From assembly GCA_964633715.1 (NCBI GenBank), contig CAZWHQ010000003.1, positions 1 to 64,000 on the forward strand: 64,000 bases of DNA, written 5' to 3'. Shown in pieces: positions 25,153 to 33,378 of the stretch. Origin of the DNA: JAUWVG01 sp964633715. Its GTDB lineage: Bacteria; Acidobacteriota; Aminicenantia; Aminicenantales; Aminicenantaceae. A model generated the notes under the pieces. It was not told the origin of the DNA, ran no database searches, and worked only from the letters and a program-made list of their open reading frames with translations. Each line of letters starts with the position of its first letter. Position 1 is the stretch's first letter. The translations under genes were made by a program, and so were the position numbers.

Positions 25153-25995
25153 ATGAAATTATTTGTGGGCAATAAAAACTGCTGTTATCTAATCATATGT
25201 ATGGTGCTGATATTAAATACGTTAAGTCCAGCCCAGGAAAGAGAGCCAGACGTTCAACTTCCAGAGCTTCCTCCCGACAGCACAGAGGGAAAATTTGAGA
25301 TCGATTTCCACTATTCATTCTGGTCGGTCAACTTGATTAAAAGCTGGTTTGCCACAGAATTGAACGATACGTTAGCAAGAGAAATCCGTGATGAAGTCTT
25401 CTATCAAATCCGTGATACGTATCCAGGCATCTCCAATTCAGACTATGAACACAGTCTGGCCTTTGATTCCAAGGGGAATAATTTTGGAGTGGAGTTTAGA
25501 ATTTATCCCAGAGGGAGGGGATCTCGATTCAGCTTTGGAGTGTCTATCGAAAAAAACATGATGACTCTGGTTGCTCAGGGGACGGTCAAACAAAATTTTT
25601 CAAATGGAAGTTACGCAGAAGTGGAATCCGAAGTATCCCTGGAAATCAGGCCTGTCTTGGCGAATTTGAGTTTCCGATGGGATTTGATTCCACAATGGCC
25701 GGTTTCTCCGTATTTTGTGTTGGGAATTGGTTTGAGTGCTTTAAGAGGTGATTTCGGTTATAATTATACAGGAACATATACTTGGGATGGTCTTTCAGAA
25801 GAGATTGAGGATCAAGTTACCCAAACTTTTAATGAGGCGGAAGAAGAATATGATGTCAATCTTCCTAACGTATTTCCGCTTCTTCATGTTGGATTAGGTC
25901 TGCGTATCGAGCTCTTGCCGGCCCTGCATCTCAAGGGAGAGGCCAGCTTTTGGAATGGTTTTATTTTACGAGCTGGAGCCGCATTAAGGTTTTAA
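25153..25995 (+). CDS. Outer-membrane beta-barrel-like protein, unknown function
   Basis: 280 residues with a signal peptide (cleavage near SPAQ, residue 28). Amphipathic strands alternate with turns (GVEFRIYPRGRGSRFSFGVS, FVLGIGLSALRGDFGYNYTG) and the C-terminus ends in Phe (LRAGAALRF), as in outer-membrane barrels. An acidic helical insert (EEIEDQVTQTFNEAEEEY) lies around residue 220. I do not recognise a named family. It stands alone between the M42 pair and the SRP RNA. Confidence 0.65.
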   Translation: MKLFVGNKNCCYLIICMVLILNTLSPAQEREPDVQLPELPPDSTEGKFEIDFHYSFWSVNLIKSWFATELNDTLAREIRDEVFYQIRDTYPGISNSDYEHSLAFDSKGNNFGVEFRIYPRGRGSRFSFGVSIEKNMMTLVAQGTVKQNFSNGSYAEVESEVSLEIRPVLANLSFRWDLIPQWPVSPYFVLGIGLSALRGDFGYNYTGTYTWDGLSEEIEDQVTQTFNEAEEEYDVNLPNVFPLLHVGLGLRIELLPALHLKGEASFWNGFILRAGAALRF

Positions 25996-26041
25996 TGCGG
26001 TCTTGTTCTTTTAACAAAGTATAAAAAAAGAGTCAAAAATG

Positions 26042-26318
26042 CTGGACCGTGCTAGATGGGGAGCTAGCGGTGCCCTGTTATCCACAATCCGCTACAGTGG
26101 AATTGAATTCCCCCCCGAGGCTGAGCTTTGTCTGGACTGTGTCTGAGAAAGTGGTGATGAGGGTGTGGGCCCTGCGCAAGGGTCTTTCTGTTAATCCCGT
26201 CAGGACCGGAAGGTAGCAGCGGTAGCAGGGTAGTATCCTGTGCTGCAGGTCAGCCTTGCCTGAGCTAACTGCTTGGATAACGCAGGGTGAGTGCAGTCGA
26301 AGTGGGGTGCACGGTCCT
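26042..26318 (+). ncRNA. ffs: Signal recognition particle RNA, large bacterial form
   Basis: The S-domain core GTCAGGACCGGAAGGTAGCAG (helix 8 with the GGAA tetraloop) is at about 26199-26220. The ends pair: GGACCGTGC at 26044-26052 is the reverse complement of GCACGGTCC at 26309-26317. The length of about 275 nt shows the long form with an Alu-like domain, rather than the 4.5S form of E. coli. It binds Ffh and directs membrane-protein insertion. The ends are set by the terminal helix and are good to a few bases. Confidence 0.92.
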
Positions 26319-26346
26319 TTATTATACAAAGGAGGTTTATGTTAAA

Positions 26347-26865
26347 ATGAAGAAAATTGTTTGGTTTTTATGCCTTGGACTATTAGTGGGTTTTTTCAGT
26401 ACTTATGCACAAGCTCAGGAACAAGTCGATCCTGTCAATTGGAGAGAACTGGTCCCGTTCCTTGTGGATTTGCAGGGCTGGGATGCTGATGGTGATGCCG
26501 AAGGTCAAACGATGTCGATGGGGACATTTTCAATGAGCCAGGCAGAAAGGAGCTATTCCTCTGGAGATAAATCTTTCACCATTAATATTGTTGATGGAGG
26601 ATTTGCTCCTATGGCCTATGCCGGGATCAAGATGGCCATGAGCATGGAAATCGATACATCAGACGAATATATTAAAAAGATCACAGTTAAAGATTTTCCA
26701 GGAGTGGAAAAATACGAACGGCAAGATAAAGCTGCCTCCGTAATTATTTTGGTTAATGAGAGGTTTATTGTTCAAATTGAAGGAGAAAATTTTGAAGACG
26801 GCTCTGTATTGGTCGACGTAGCAAAAGAACTAGATCTGGCTGGCATGGCAGAGCTGGGAAAATAA
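26347..26865 (+). CDS. Exported protein of unknown function
   Basis: 172 residues from ATG 26347, with a signal peptide ending near YAQAQ (residue 22-24). The upstream frame to 26287 lies inside the SRP RNA and is not real. AAGGAGG lies 11 bases before the start; a three-codon frame (ATG TTA AAA TGA) lies between them and overlaps the start. The mature part contains WRELVPFLVDLQGWDADG, SQAERSYSSGDKSFTINIVDGG and a long helix AGIKMAMSMEI, followed by a compact C-terminal domain. I do not recognise the family. A periplasmic location is well supported. Confidence 0.72.
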   Translation: MKKIVWFLCLGLLVGFFSTYAQAQEQVDPVNWRELVPFLVDLQGWDADGDAEGQTMSMGTFSMSQAERSYSSGDKSFTINIVDGGFAPMAYAGIKMAMSMEIDTSDEYIKKITVKDFPGVEKYERQDKAASVIILVNERFIVQIEGENFEDGSVLVDVAKELDLAGMAELGK

Positions 26866-26883
26866 ACCATTCCTTTTTAGATC

Positions 26884-27774
26884 CTATCCAAGAAGGTTGA
26901 GTTTTCTGAGGATGGCCTCCATGTCCTGTTTTCCTTTCTCTTCCAATGAAGGGAGAGGGGGCCTGCAGGGCCCCCCGTTATAATCCAGCAGGTCTAGAGC
27001 ATATTTTGTGGCGGGGATCCCATAGGTTTGGATAATCGCTTTGTTCAGAGGGATGAGCTTTAGTTGAAGCTTCACGGCTTCGTTCCATTCTTTTTCCAGG
27101 TACAGGGAATAGAGTTTGAGACACAGCGATGGGGCAATACTGGACAGTGTAATAATTCCTCCACTGGCACCCATAATGAGGCCGGGAAGGAATACACTTG
27201 CTGCTCCTAAGAGAATATCGAAATTTTCATGTACCTGGGGGATTGTTTCGCCGAGAAAGGCCACGTTTCCTGAACTGTCCTTGAGCCCTGCGATTTTTGG
27301 GTGATGGGAAAGATCGGCGATGAGTTTTGAGGAAATTGAAAGACCTGTGCTTCTGGGGATGTGATAGATGATAATTGGGATTTTGGATGAATCCGCTATC
27401 GTCAAGTAGTGTATACGCAGAGCTTCCTCATCCATTAATGACTTCATGTAGCTTGGAGTCCGGATTAAAGCGGTATCTGCGCCTTTATCGGCTATCCTGT
27501 TTGTAAATTCCAGCGTTAATTGTGTGGATTCTTTAGCAGTGCCGGCAATGATTGTTTTCTCAGGAGCCGCTGCCTTTTTAGCTGTTTCTACGAGTTTCTC
27601 AGATTCTGTATCCGAAAGATACACACTTTCACCAGTCGAGCCTAGGACCACATATCCCGATAGATCGTATGCGTTATATTTTTCGATGTTTTCTCTCAGT
27701 TTCTCCGGAGAGATGTGTTCATCTTCATAAGGTGTCGTAAGGGGTGTAAAGATTCCTTTGAATCTATCGGTCAT
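26884..27774 (-). CDS. DapA-like (DHDPS/NAL family) aldolase
   Basis: The 296-residue TIM barrel carries GIFTPLTTPYEDE, VLGSTGESVYLSD, IIIYHIPRSTG (catalytic Tyr) and IAGLKDSSGN with the Schiff-base Lys, so it is an active class I lyase of the DapA/NanA superfamily. True dihydrodipicolinate synthases usually have an Arg in a N-x-P-x-R-T-G motif; here the loop reads HIPRSTG. Pyruvate condensation with a different aldehyde, or cleavage of a keto-acid sugar, is therefore as likely as lysine synthesis. The downstream minus-strand gene starts after a gap on the far side of its start, so operon structure is unclear. Confidence 0.83.
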   Translation of the reverse strand: MTDRFKGIFTPLTTPYEDEHISPEKLRENIEKYNAYDLSGYVVLGSTGESVYLSDTESEKLVETAKKAAAPEKTIIAGTAKESTQLTLEFTNRIADKGADTALIRTPSYMKSLMDEEALRIHYLTIADSSKIPIIIYHIPRSTGLSISSKLIADLSHHPKIAGLKDSSGNVAFLGETIPQVHENFDILLGAASVFLPGLIMGASGGIITLSSIAPSLCLKLYSLYLEKEWNEAVKLQLKLIPLNKAIIQTYGIPATKYALDLLDYNGGPCRPPLPSLEEKGKQDMEAILRKLNLLG

Positions 27775-27793
27775 TTTAAACCTCCATTAAAAG

Positions 27794-28162
27794 TTAACGG
27801 CCCTCTATTTCCTTAAGATCTTTTTCTTTCAAGCCGAAATAGTGCCCCACCTCATGAAGAACAACTTCTTTAATTTTAGCCTTAATCTCTTCCTCTGAGC
27901 GGCAGATGTCTTCTATGGATTTTTGATAGAGAGTGATCACATCTGGGGCCGTATTGCCGTAATAGGGGCCCCTATGTTTGTAGGGAACTCCATGGTATGT
28001 CCCCAGAATCAGATGGTGGTGTGAAACGCCTGTTTGTTTATGCACGTCCTGGGGTGCTCTATCTTTAACTAAAACAGTAATATTGCTAAAAAGTTTAGTG
28101 AACTCTTCCGGGATCTGCTCGAGGGCTTCCTCGGCCAATTGTTCAAATCTCTCTCTTTTCAT
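27794..28162 (-). CDS. Minimal zincin-type metallopeptidase family protein
   Basis: 122 residues with the zinc motif HEVGHYFGL near the C-terminus (about 103-111) and the N-terminal RFEQLAEEALEQIPEEF helix. This is the small stand-alone metallopeptidase family (COG3824-like, YjaZ-unlike) found in many bacteria. Active-site geometry is complete, but substrates are unknown. It follows the CobO gene on the same strand by three bases and is probably co-transcribed with it. Confidence 0.82.
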   Translation of the reverse strand: MKRERFEQLAEEALEQIPEEFTKLFSNITVLVKDRAPQDVHKQTGVSHHHLILGTYHGVPYKHRGPYYGNTAPDVITLYQKSIEDICRSEEEIKAKIKEVVLHEVGHYFGLKEKDLKEIEGR

Positions 28163-28165
28163 ATC

Positions 28166-28699
28166 TTATTTTTCGATACCTTTTCTCGCCGAGACTCCTC
28201 TTTCGTAGTAGTGCTTGATCTCTTTCATTTCTGTGACAAGATCGGCTTTTTTAAGGAAGGAATCCGGGGCGTACCTCCCTGTGAGGATGATTTCAACATC
28301 TTCTGGTTTTTGATCCAAAACAGAGAGAACATCTTTTTCTGAGAGAAGGTTGAAGTGAACGGCGACGTTGATCTCATCAAAAATGATAATCCTGTACTTT
28401 CCCGACAGCATGGCCTTTTGGCATTTTTTAAGTCCGGTCTTTGCTCTCTGGATATCTTCTTTATCTGGATCCTTGGTGACATGATAGAAACCCTTTCGAC
28501 CGTACTGCTCTATGGTGATGAGTGAAGAGAGTTCTTTAACCGCGTGGAGCTCGCCGTAATCCTGGCCTTTGAGAAACTGTCCCATAAAAGTTTTTTCCTT
28601 ATGTCCGGCAGCACGAACAGCCAAACCCAGGGCAGCCGTGGTCTTCCCTTTTCCATTGCCCGTATAAACTTGAATGTAGCCAAAAAATTCTTTTTTCAT
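28166..28699 (-). CDS. cobO: Cob(I)yrinic acid a,c-diamide adenosyltransferase
   Basis: From ATG 28699 the protein has 177 residues and opens GYIQVYTGNGKGKTTAALG, the P-loop start typical of CobO/BtuR. DEINVAV is the Walker B-like element. The enzyme transfers adenosyl from ATP to the corrinoid cobalt to make coenzyme B12 forms. I reject the longer frame to 28786 because it would overlap the divergent serS start and adds about 30 non-family residues. No Shine-Dalgarno is visible. With no other cobalamin genes here, it may serve B12 salvage. Confidence 0.9.
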   Translation of the reverse strand: MKKEFFGYIQVYTGNGKGKTTAALGLAVRAAGHKEKTFMGQFLKGQDYGELHAVKELSSLITIEQYGRKGFYHVTKDPDKEDIQRAKTGLKKCQKAMLSGKYRIIIFDEINVAVHFNLLSEKDVLSVLDQKPEDVEIILTGRYAPDSFLKKADLVTEMKEIKHYYERGVSARKGIEK

Positions 28700-28748
28700 G
28701 GACTTATAACTATATTTTAATGCCCTTCTAGAGTCAAATCTGAAAAAT

Positions 28749-28777
28749 TTGCCTGTGTTCAATTTTTTTAATATAAT
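28749..28777 (+). promoter_or_regulatory. serS promoter giving a leaderless message
   Basis: TTGCCT (28749-28754), a 17-base spacer and a perfect TATAAT (28772-28777) lie just 7 bases before the serS ATG at 28785. Transcription would start at or next to the A of the ATG, so the mRNA would have no 5' leader. No Shine-Dalgarno is present, in agreement. Confidence 0.6.
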
Positions 28778-28784
28778 TTGCGGC

Positions 28785-30056
28785 ATGTTGGATATTAAAT
28801 TTGTTCAAGAAAATCTCGATCTTGTATTCAAAATGATGACTTCCCGGGGGATGGAGCTCAATCTCGCCCCCTTAAAAGACCTCTTTTCGGAAAAGAAAAG
28901 ACAGCAACAAAAAGTCGAAGCCCTCCGTTTTAAATTGAACAAAACCTCTAAGCTCATTGGCCAGATGAAGAAGAATAAGGAAGATGCTTCGTCTGAAATC
29001 GCAGCAATGAAAATTGTTTCCGATGAGATAAAAACTCTCGAAGAAAAACTTAAAACGGTCGATGAAGAATTGAAGTCTATCCTCCTTAATATCCCGAATA
29101 TTCCACATGAATCTGTTCCCGAAGGCTTGACCTCAGTGGACAATTTAGAAGTGCGCAGATCGGGCGATAAACCTGAATTTTCTTTTCCACCTAAACCGCA
29201 TTGGGAAATAGGGAAAAAACTTGGAATCCTCGATTTTGAACGGGCATCTAAGATAACGGGATCTCGATTTGCTGTGTATCTGGGAAAAGGAGCGCTTTTA
29301 GAGAGAGCCTTGATCAATTTTATGCTGGATATTCACACAAGAGAAAAAGGTTATAAAGAGGTGATTCCTCCCTTTATTGTTAATGAGACAAGCTTAACCG
29401 GAACGGGGAACCTTCCCAAGTTTGAAGACGACCTGTTTAAACTCTGCGGTTTGTCCTGGTATTTGATTCCAACAGCAGAAGTCCCCCTGACCAATTACTA
29501 CCGGGATGAAATACTCGAAGAACAATCCCTGCCCCGAAGGTTTGTTGCCTACACTCCCTGTTTCAGGAGTGAGGCGGGATCATACGGAAAAGATATCCGG
29601 GGTTTAGTCAGGCAGCACCAATTCAATAAAGTCGAACTGATGACATTTTCTCATCCTGAGAATTCCTTTGAGGAGCTGGAAAAACTCACTTCAGATGCTG
29701 AAGAAGTTCTGAAAAGGTTGGGGCTGTTTTATCGCGTTGTGGTCCTCTGTTCAGGCGATCTGGGATTTTCAGGGGCCAAAACTTATGATCTGGAGCTCTG
29801 GATGCCGAATAGAGACAGTTTTCTCGAGATTTCCTCCTGTACAAACTGTGAGGCTTATCAGGCACGCAGAGCCAATATCCGTTTCCGAAGTGAAACAAAA
29901 TCCAAACCCCAGTTTGTTCACACCCTTAATGGATCGGGTGTGGCTTTGGGACGGACGGTCAGTGCTATTCTTGAGAGCTATCAACAGGAGGATGGCAGTG
30001 TTGTTGTGCCCAAAGCTTTGCGGCCTTATATGAATGGATTGGAAAAGATCGAATAA
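28785..30056 (+). CDS. serS: Seryl-tRNA synthetase
   Basis: 423 residues from ATG 28785: an N-terminal long coiled-coil arm (about 28-105, KKRQQQKVEALRF through LKTVDEELKSILL) that grips tRNA-Ser, then the class II catalytic core. The core has TAEVPLTNYYRDE, motif 2 FRSEAGSYGKDIRGLVRQHQF and motif 3 GSGVALGRTVSAILESYQQ. It charges serine onto tRNA-Ser and tRNA-Sec. Two tRNA-Ser genes follow within 500 bases, a fitting neighbourhood. The frame upstream of 28785 reads through promoter sequence and is rejected. Confidence 0.96.
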   Translation: MLDIKFVQENLDLVFKMMTSRGMELNLAPLKDLFSEKKRQQQKVEALRFKLNKTSKLIGQMKKNKEDASSEIAAMKIVSDEIKTLEEKLKTVDEELKSILLNIPNIPHESVPEGLTSVDNLEVRRSGDKPEFSFPPKPHWEIGKKLGILDFERASKITGSRFAVYLGKGALLERALINFMLDIHTREKGYKEVIPPFIVNETSLTGTGNLPKFEDDLFKLCGLSWYLIPTAEVPLTNYYRDEILEEQSLPRRFVAYTPCFRSEAGSYGKDIRGLVRQHQFNKVELMTFSHPENSFEELEKLTSDAEEVLKRLGLFYRVVVLCSGDLGFSGAKTYDLELWMPNRDSFLEISSCTNCEAYQARRANIRFRSETKSKPQFVHTLNGSGVALGRTVSAILESYQQEDGSVVVPKALRPYMNGLEKIE

Positions 30057-30097
30057 TCCTTTAAAATAGGACTCCCTATTAAAATTATCTCCCTAGC

Positions 30098-30187
30098 GGA
30101 GGGATGGCCGAGTGGTTGAAGGCGGCGGTCTTGAAAATCGCTTCACGAGCAATCGTGACGGGGGTTCGAATCCCTCTCCCTCCGCCA
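30098..30187 (+). tRNA. tRNA-Ser (anticodon TGA)
   Basis: Acceptor GGAGGGA (30098-30104) pairs with TCCCTCC, followed by discriminator G and encoded CCA (30185-30187). The anticodon loop CTTGAAA gives TGA. A long variable arm (CGAGCAATCG region) marks a class II tRNA, as expected for serine. The T loop TTCGAAT is intact. Confidence 0.95.
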
Positions 30188-30196
30188 TATTCAAAT

Positions 30197-30388
30197 CAGT
30201 ATCTTTATTTATAAATATAGAAAGTTCTGGGAAGATGATGGAGAAATCCGTTTGGAGGACGAGCGGGCATGGTTCCTCCCCTGGAGGAGAGCGAGGACGG
30301 AGATCGAGCAAGTTTTTCTCGCTGGGAAAAACGTAGCGTGATTTCTGATCACTTCACGGAATTTCTATATTTATAAATGAAGATTCTG
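30197..30388. mobile_element. 192-bp element with 30-bp terminal inverted repeats (MITE-like)
   Basis: 30197-30227 and 30359-30388 are near-perfect inverted repeats: the left arm CAGTATCTTTATTTATAAAT continues ATAGAAAGTTC, and the right arm is its reverse complement with about three differences. The 131 bases between carry a CCTCCCCTGGAGG hairpin and a GTGATTTCTGATCAC palindrome but no gene. Size, TIRs and lack of coding capacity fit a miniature inverted-repeat element lodged between two tRNA-Ser genes. I see no clear target-site duplication, so a structured RNA gene or regulatory palindrome is an alternative. Confidence 0.6.
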
Positions 30389-30455
30389 ATATAGGCACCA
30401 TGATTTGAAAAAGGTGGAAAAAATGTTAGAATGAGCGAGAGATAATCTGGCAGGT

Positions 30456-30549
<94 letters not shown>

Positions 30550-30554
30550 TTCTT

Positions 30555-31493
30555 TTAAAAATCAACATTAGGTTGAATCCCCTTTGATATATCCTCTGCG
30601 CGGGAAAAATCTATGGCTCCCAGAACAACAACGATGTATCTTTCAACAGATGTAAAATAAAGGAGAGTCTCTTTATCATCCTGCATGGAAAAGGCTGTAT
30701 CTGACGAATTCATATTATTATATCTAGGGTCACGAGCAAGATATTCTTCTATTCCCTTTAATCGTTTCCTGGACTCTTGTGGATCTGAGTACTGGATAAC
30801 GTAAATGCTGTATCCCTCTGTGTAGGCTCCGCGTGCGCCCTCCTTGATGTTAAAAATATCCTGCTGGGAAAAGGGATAGCTGTTGAACAATCCCAAACTT
30901 CCCTTAAAATACTTTTCACTGCCTGGAACTAAATCTATTTGAGGGAGCAGAGACATTAATCGAGGTTTTTGGATATCTTGGGCTGCAGGAAGCTTGGTGG
31001 CAATGGTTTCAGCTATGGACTTTATTCCATCTATTGTCTCCTCTTCTTCGTCAAAACCAGTGATTGTTACCAAATATAAACCTTTCCAGAAATTCAGATA
31101 ATATCCCTCCAGCCTGCCCTCATGAGCCCTGTCCCAAGGAAAACCCTCCGGGCTTTTTTTAAATGAATAAATGCCGTACGCAGCTGCAGGATCTGTCATT
31201 TCATAAATTTCAACCGAAAGACACCTTTCATTTGTTTTATTATAATCCTGGACAACGACCTGTTCAAAACCGTATTCATGATAGATTTCAGCACCTCCAT
31301 TGATGTATGAAAAAAGGTCCTCACCCATATAGGATAGGAGATCTCGTTCCCTGTCCCAGCCTTCGATCTCCCCGGATGCCGGGAGATAGAGAGAGAGGTC
31401 TGGAGTGCTGGATGTGGACTGTTGTTTACAGCTGGAAAAAAGTAAAAAAACGAGGAAGACAGGTAATATCCAAAAAATTTTCCTACTCATCAT
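30555..31493 (-). CDS. Lipoprotein of DUF6599-like family
   Basis: 312 residues with a type II signal ending in FSSC (Cys near residue 22). The mature protein has two similar halves: GEDLFSYINGGAEIYHEYGFE with DPAAAYGIYSFKKSP, and later FNSYPFSQQDIFNIKEGARGAYTEG. The LF-YINGGAE-Y--YGF motif is the hallmark of the DUF6599 proteins I know from anaerobic candidate phyla. Function is unknown. Its start overlaps the end of mutY by 11 bases and AAGGAG lies about 10 bases upstream, so it is co-transcribed with mutY. Confidence 0.68.
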   Translation of the reverse strand: MMSRKIFWILPVFLVFLLFSSCKQQSTSSTPDLSLYLPASGEIEGWDRERDLLSYMGEDLFSYINGGAEIYHEYGFEQVVVQDYNKTNERCLSVEIYEMTDPAAAYGIYSFKKSPEGFPWDRAHEGRLEGYYLNFWKGLYLVTITGFDEEEETIDGIKSIAETIATKLPAAQDIQKPRLMSLLPQIDLVPGSEKYFKGSLGLFNSYPFSQQDIFNIKEGARGAYTEGYSIYVIQYSDPQESRKRLKGIEEYLARDPRYNNMNSSDTAFSMQDDKETLLYFTSVERYIVVVLGAIDFSRAEDISKGIQPNVDF

Positions 31494-32586
31494 GTCCTAC
31501 GTTCTCCTTGTGTTTTTTTTTAAGGTCCGCGAGAAAACGGACGATCTTAGCGCTTCCTGAGGGGAGGGGATAATGGTGTATGTTTTTAAGAGTGGCCCAA
31601 CGCTGATTTTTTTTATCGAGCCGGGGATTTTGTTCCAGTTCGCACTCAAATGCATGGAGAGTGACCTGGAACTGCGTGTAGGCATGCCGTACTGTAACAA
31701 GAAAGCGGAGTGCTTGAACTTCACAAAGTAATTCCTCCCTTATTTCCCTGCGCAATGTTTGTTCTCGAGTCTCTCCGGATTTCATTTTACCACCTGGAAA
31801 TTCCCAGAGCCCTGCGAGAAGTCCATGGGGAGGTCTTTTCTGGATCAAAAATTTATTCTCTTTTTTAATGATGCCAACGACGGCTTCAATTTTTTTATAG
31901 CTTTTTTTCTTTGGTGTGGGAATAATTTCCTGTTTTCCCTGAATAAAGGCCTTACAGACATCTGGGAAGGGACAGAGCAGGCATGCTGGATTTTTTGGTT
32001 TGCATACAAGAGCGCCGAGTTCCATCATAGCCTGATTAAAAGTGCCCATATTCTTATTGGGCAGAAGAGGAGAGAGAAAATTGAGAAGTTTATTGTCAAA
32101 ACGGGCATTGGCCTCTTTAGCTAATCCCATCAACCGCATCAGGACGCGGCGCACATTTGCATCGATGACAGGATAAGGTAAATCAAAGGCCAGGCTCAGA
32201 ACAGCTGATGTTGTGTATGGGCCGAATCCGGGAAGTTTTTTTAACACATCATAATTTTTTGGAATTTGCCCTCCGTGCGATTTTACGATTAATTTAGAAG
32301 CTGCGTGAAGGTTCCTGGCCCTCTGATAGTACCCTAATCCCTGCCAGACTTTGAGCACTTTTTGGAGAGGAGCTGAAGAGAGAGCGGTCATATCGGGAAA
32401 AACCTCCACCCAGTTTTCGAAGTAGGGGATGACGGTTTGAACGGTCGTCTGTTGAAGCATAACCTCTGAAATCCAGATAGAATAGGGATTTTTTGTCTGT
32501 CTCCATGGAAGCTGCCTATAATTTTTTTTATACCATTTGAGAAGTTTTGTTGGGAAGGATTCTGGTGATAAGTTGGCTTCTCTCAT
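31483..32586 (-). CDS. mutY: A/G-specific adenine glycosylase MutY
   Basis: 367 residues. The helix-hairpin-helix GPD glycosylase domain has EVMLQQTTVQTV (catalytic Glu), LPGFGPYTTSAVLSLAF and VIDANVRRVLMR (catalytic Asp). The Fe-S loop is C-x6-C-x2-C-x5-C (CKPKNPACLLCPFPDVC). A C-terminal NUDIX-like domain (GLWEFPGGKMKSGETREQ, REIREEL) recognises 8-oxoG. It removes adenine mispaired with 8-oxoguanine. The NUDIX signature keeps GG..E..REL-like residues. A complete, normal-length gene. Confidence 0.95.
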   Translation of the reverse strand: MREANLSPESFPTKLLKWYKKNYRQLPWRQTKNPYSIWISEVMLQQTTVQTVIPYFENWVEVFPDMTALSSAPLQKVLKVWQGLGYYQRARNLHAASKLIVKSHGGQIPKNYDVLKKLPGFGPYTTSAVLSLAFDLPYPVIDANVRRVLMRLMGLAKEANARFDNKLLNFLSPLLPNKNMGTFNQAMMELGALVCKPKNPACLLCPFPDVCKAFIQGKQEIIPTPKKKSYKKIEAVVGIIKKENKFLIQKRPPHGLLAGLWEFPGGKMKSGETREQTLRREIREELLCEVQALRFLVTVRHAYTQFQVTLHAFECELEQNPRLDKKNQRWATLKNIHHYPLPSGSAKIVRFLADLKKKHKENVGHDE

Positions 32587-32704
32587 CTGAAGGATAATTG
32601 TCTATACCATGAATGGATGGGTTTTGGCAAAACAATCACAAAACTTCTTTTGATTATCCATTTAGTGTAGAATAGAAATACATGTGGAGACCAGGGAGAA
32701 GTCA

Positions 32705-33253
32705 ATGAGAAAAGTTGTGGCGGTATCGGCGATCATTTTTTTTACCGCCGTGAGCATGTTTGCTGGATCGCTTTTTTTAGAGGTCAAGGGAAGTTATTTT
32801 TTTCCCACCGAAAGGGCGTTTCAAGATATCTACGGAGGCGGCTTGATGTATGGAGGAGAGATTTCTCTAACCATCTGGAAAAATCTTGATATTTGGATTG
32901 GAGGATACTACTTTTCTCGATACAGTGGATTGACATATACAGGCGAAGAAACGTATCTTCAAATCATGCCTCTTGGAGGGGGGCTCAAATACCGGATAAC
33001 GACAGGTTTATTGAGTTTGTATGGAGGTGCCGGAGTCAATTACTTCGATTATCAGGAATCAAATGTCATTGGGGATGTTCAATCCGGAGCTGTAGGTTAT
33101 GTTGCAAAGGCGGGTGCTTATCTGGAGCCTGTGGATAAATTTGTTATAGACATCTTTGTTGAATATTCCACCTGCACGATGACTCCGGCTGATTATACTA
33201 TCGATATAGGCGGAATCAAGGCTGGAATCGGAATTGGAGCCCGCCTCTTTTAA
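32705..33253 (+). CDS. Small outer-membrane beta-barrel protein
   Basis: 182 residues from ATG 32705 (GGGAG six bases upstream; the longer frame to 32684 has none). The signal peptide ends near FAGS (residue 20). The rest is alternating amphipathic strands with Gly-rich turns (GGGLMYGGEIS, LWKNLDIWIGGYYFSR-like, LYGGAGVNYF) and ends with GIGIGARLF, a terminal Phe as in OmpA/OmpW-type barrels. Role unknown. Confidence 0.7.
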   Translation: MRKVVAVSAIIFFTAVSMFAGSLFLEVKGSYFFPTERAFQDIYGGGLMYGGEISLTIWKNLDIWIGGYYFSRYSGLTYTGEETYLQIMPLGGGLKYRITTGLLSLYGGAGVNYFDYQESNVIGDVQSGAVGYVAKAGAYLEPVDKFVIDIFVEYSTCTMTPADYTIDIGGIKAGIGIGARLF

Positions 33254-33268
33254 GATGTTGGTTTTTTC

Positions 33269-33295
33269 TTGACATTGAGCCGAGACTTTTATATT
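33269..33295 (+). promoter_or_regulatory. Possible promoter of the kinase gene
   Basis: A consensus TTGACA (33269-33274) is followed 15 bases later by TATATT (33290-33295). The spacer is short, so this is moderate evidence. The kinase ATG is 83 bases downstream. Confidence 0.4.
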
Positions 33296-33378
33296 TTTTC
33301 AATCATAGATGAGGTCGACTTCTAACCTTTTTTTAAGAGAATGTTTCTGAATATATTTAATCTGGCGGCACTTCGAAA

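Noticed and set aside
30336..30366. Similarity between the MITE-like element interior (GTGATTTCTGATCACTTCACGGAA) and the gcvT-upstream palindrome at 39144
   Set aside because: About 20 of 27 bases agree, but the terminal repeats and the rest differ, so common origin is not supported.
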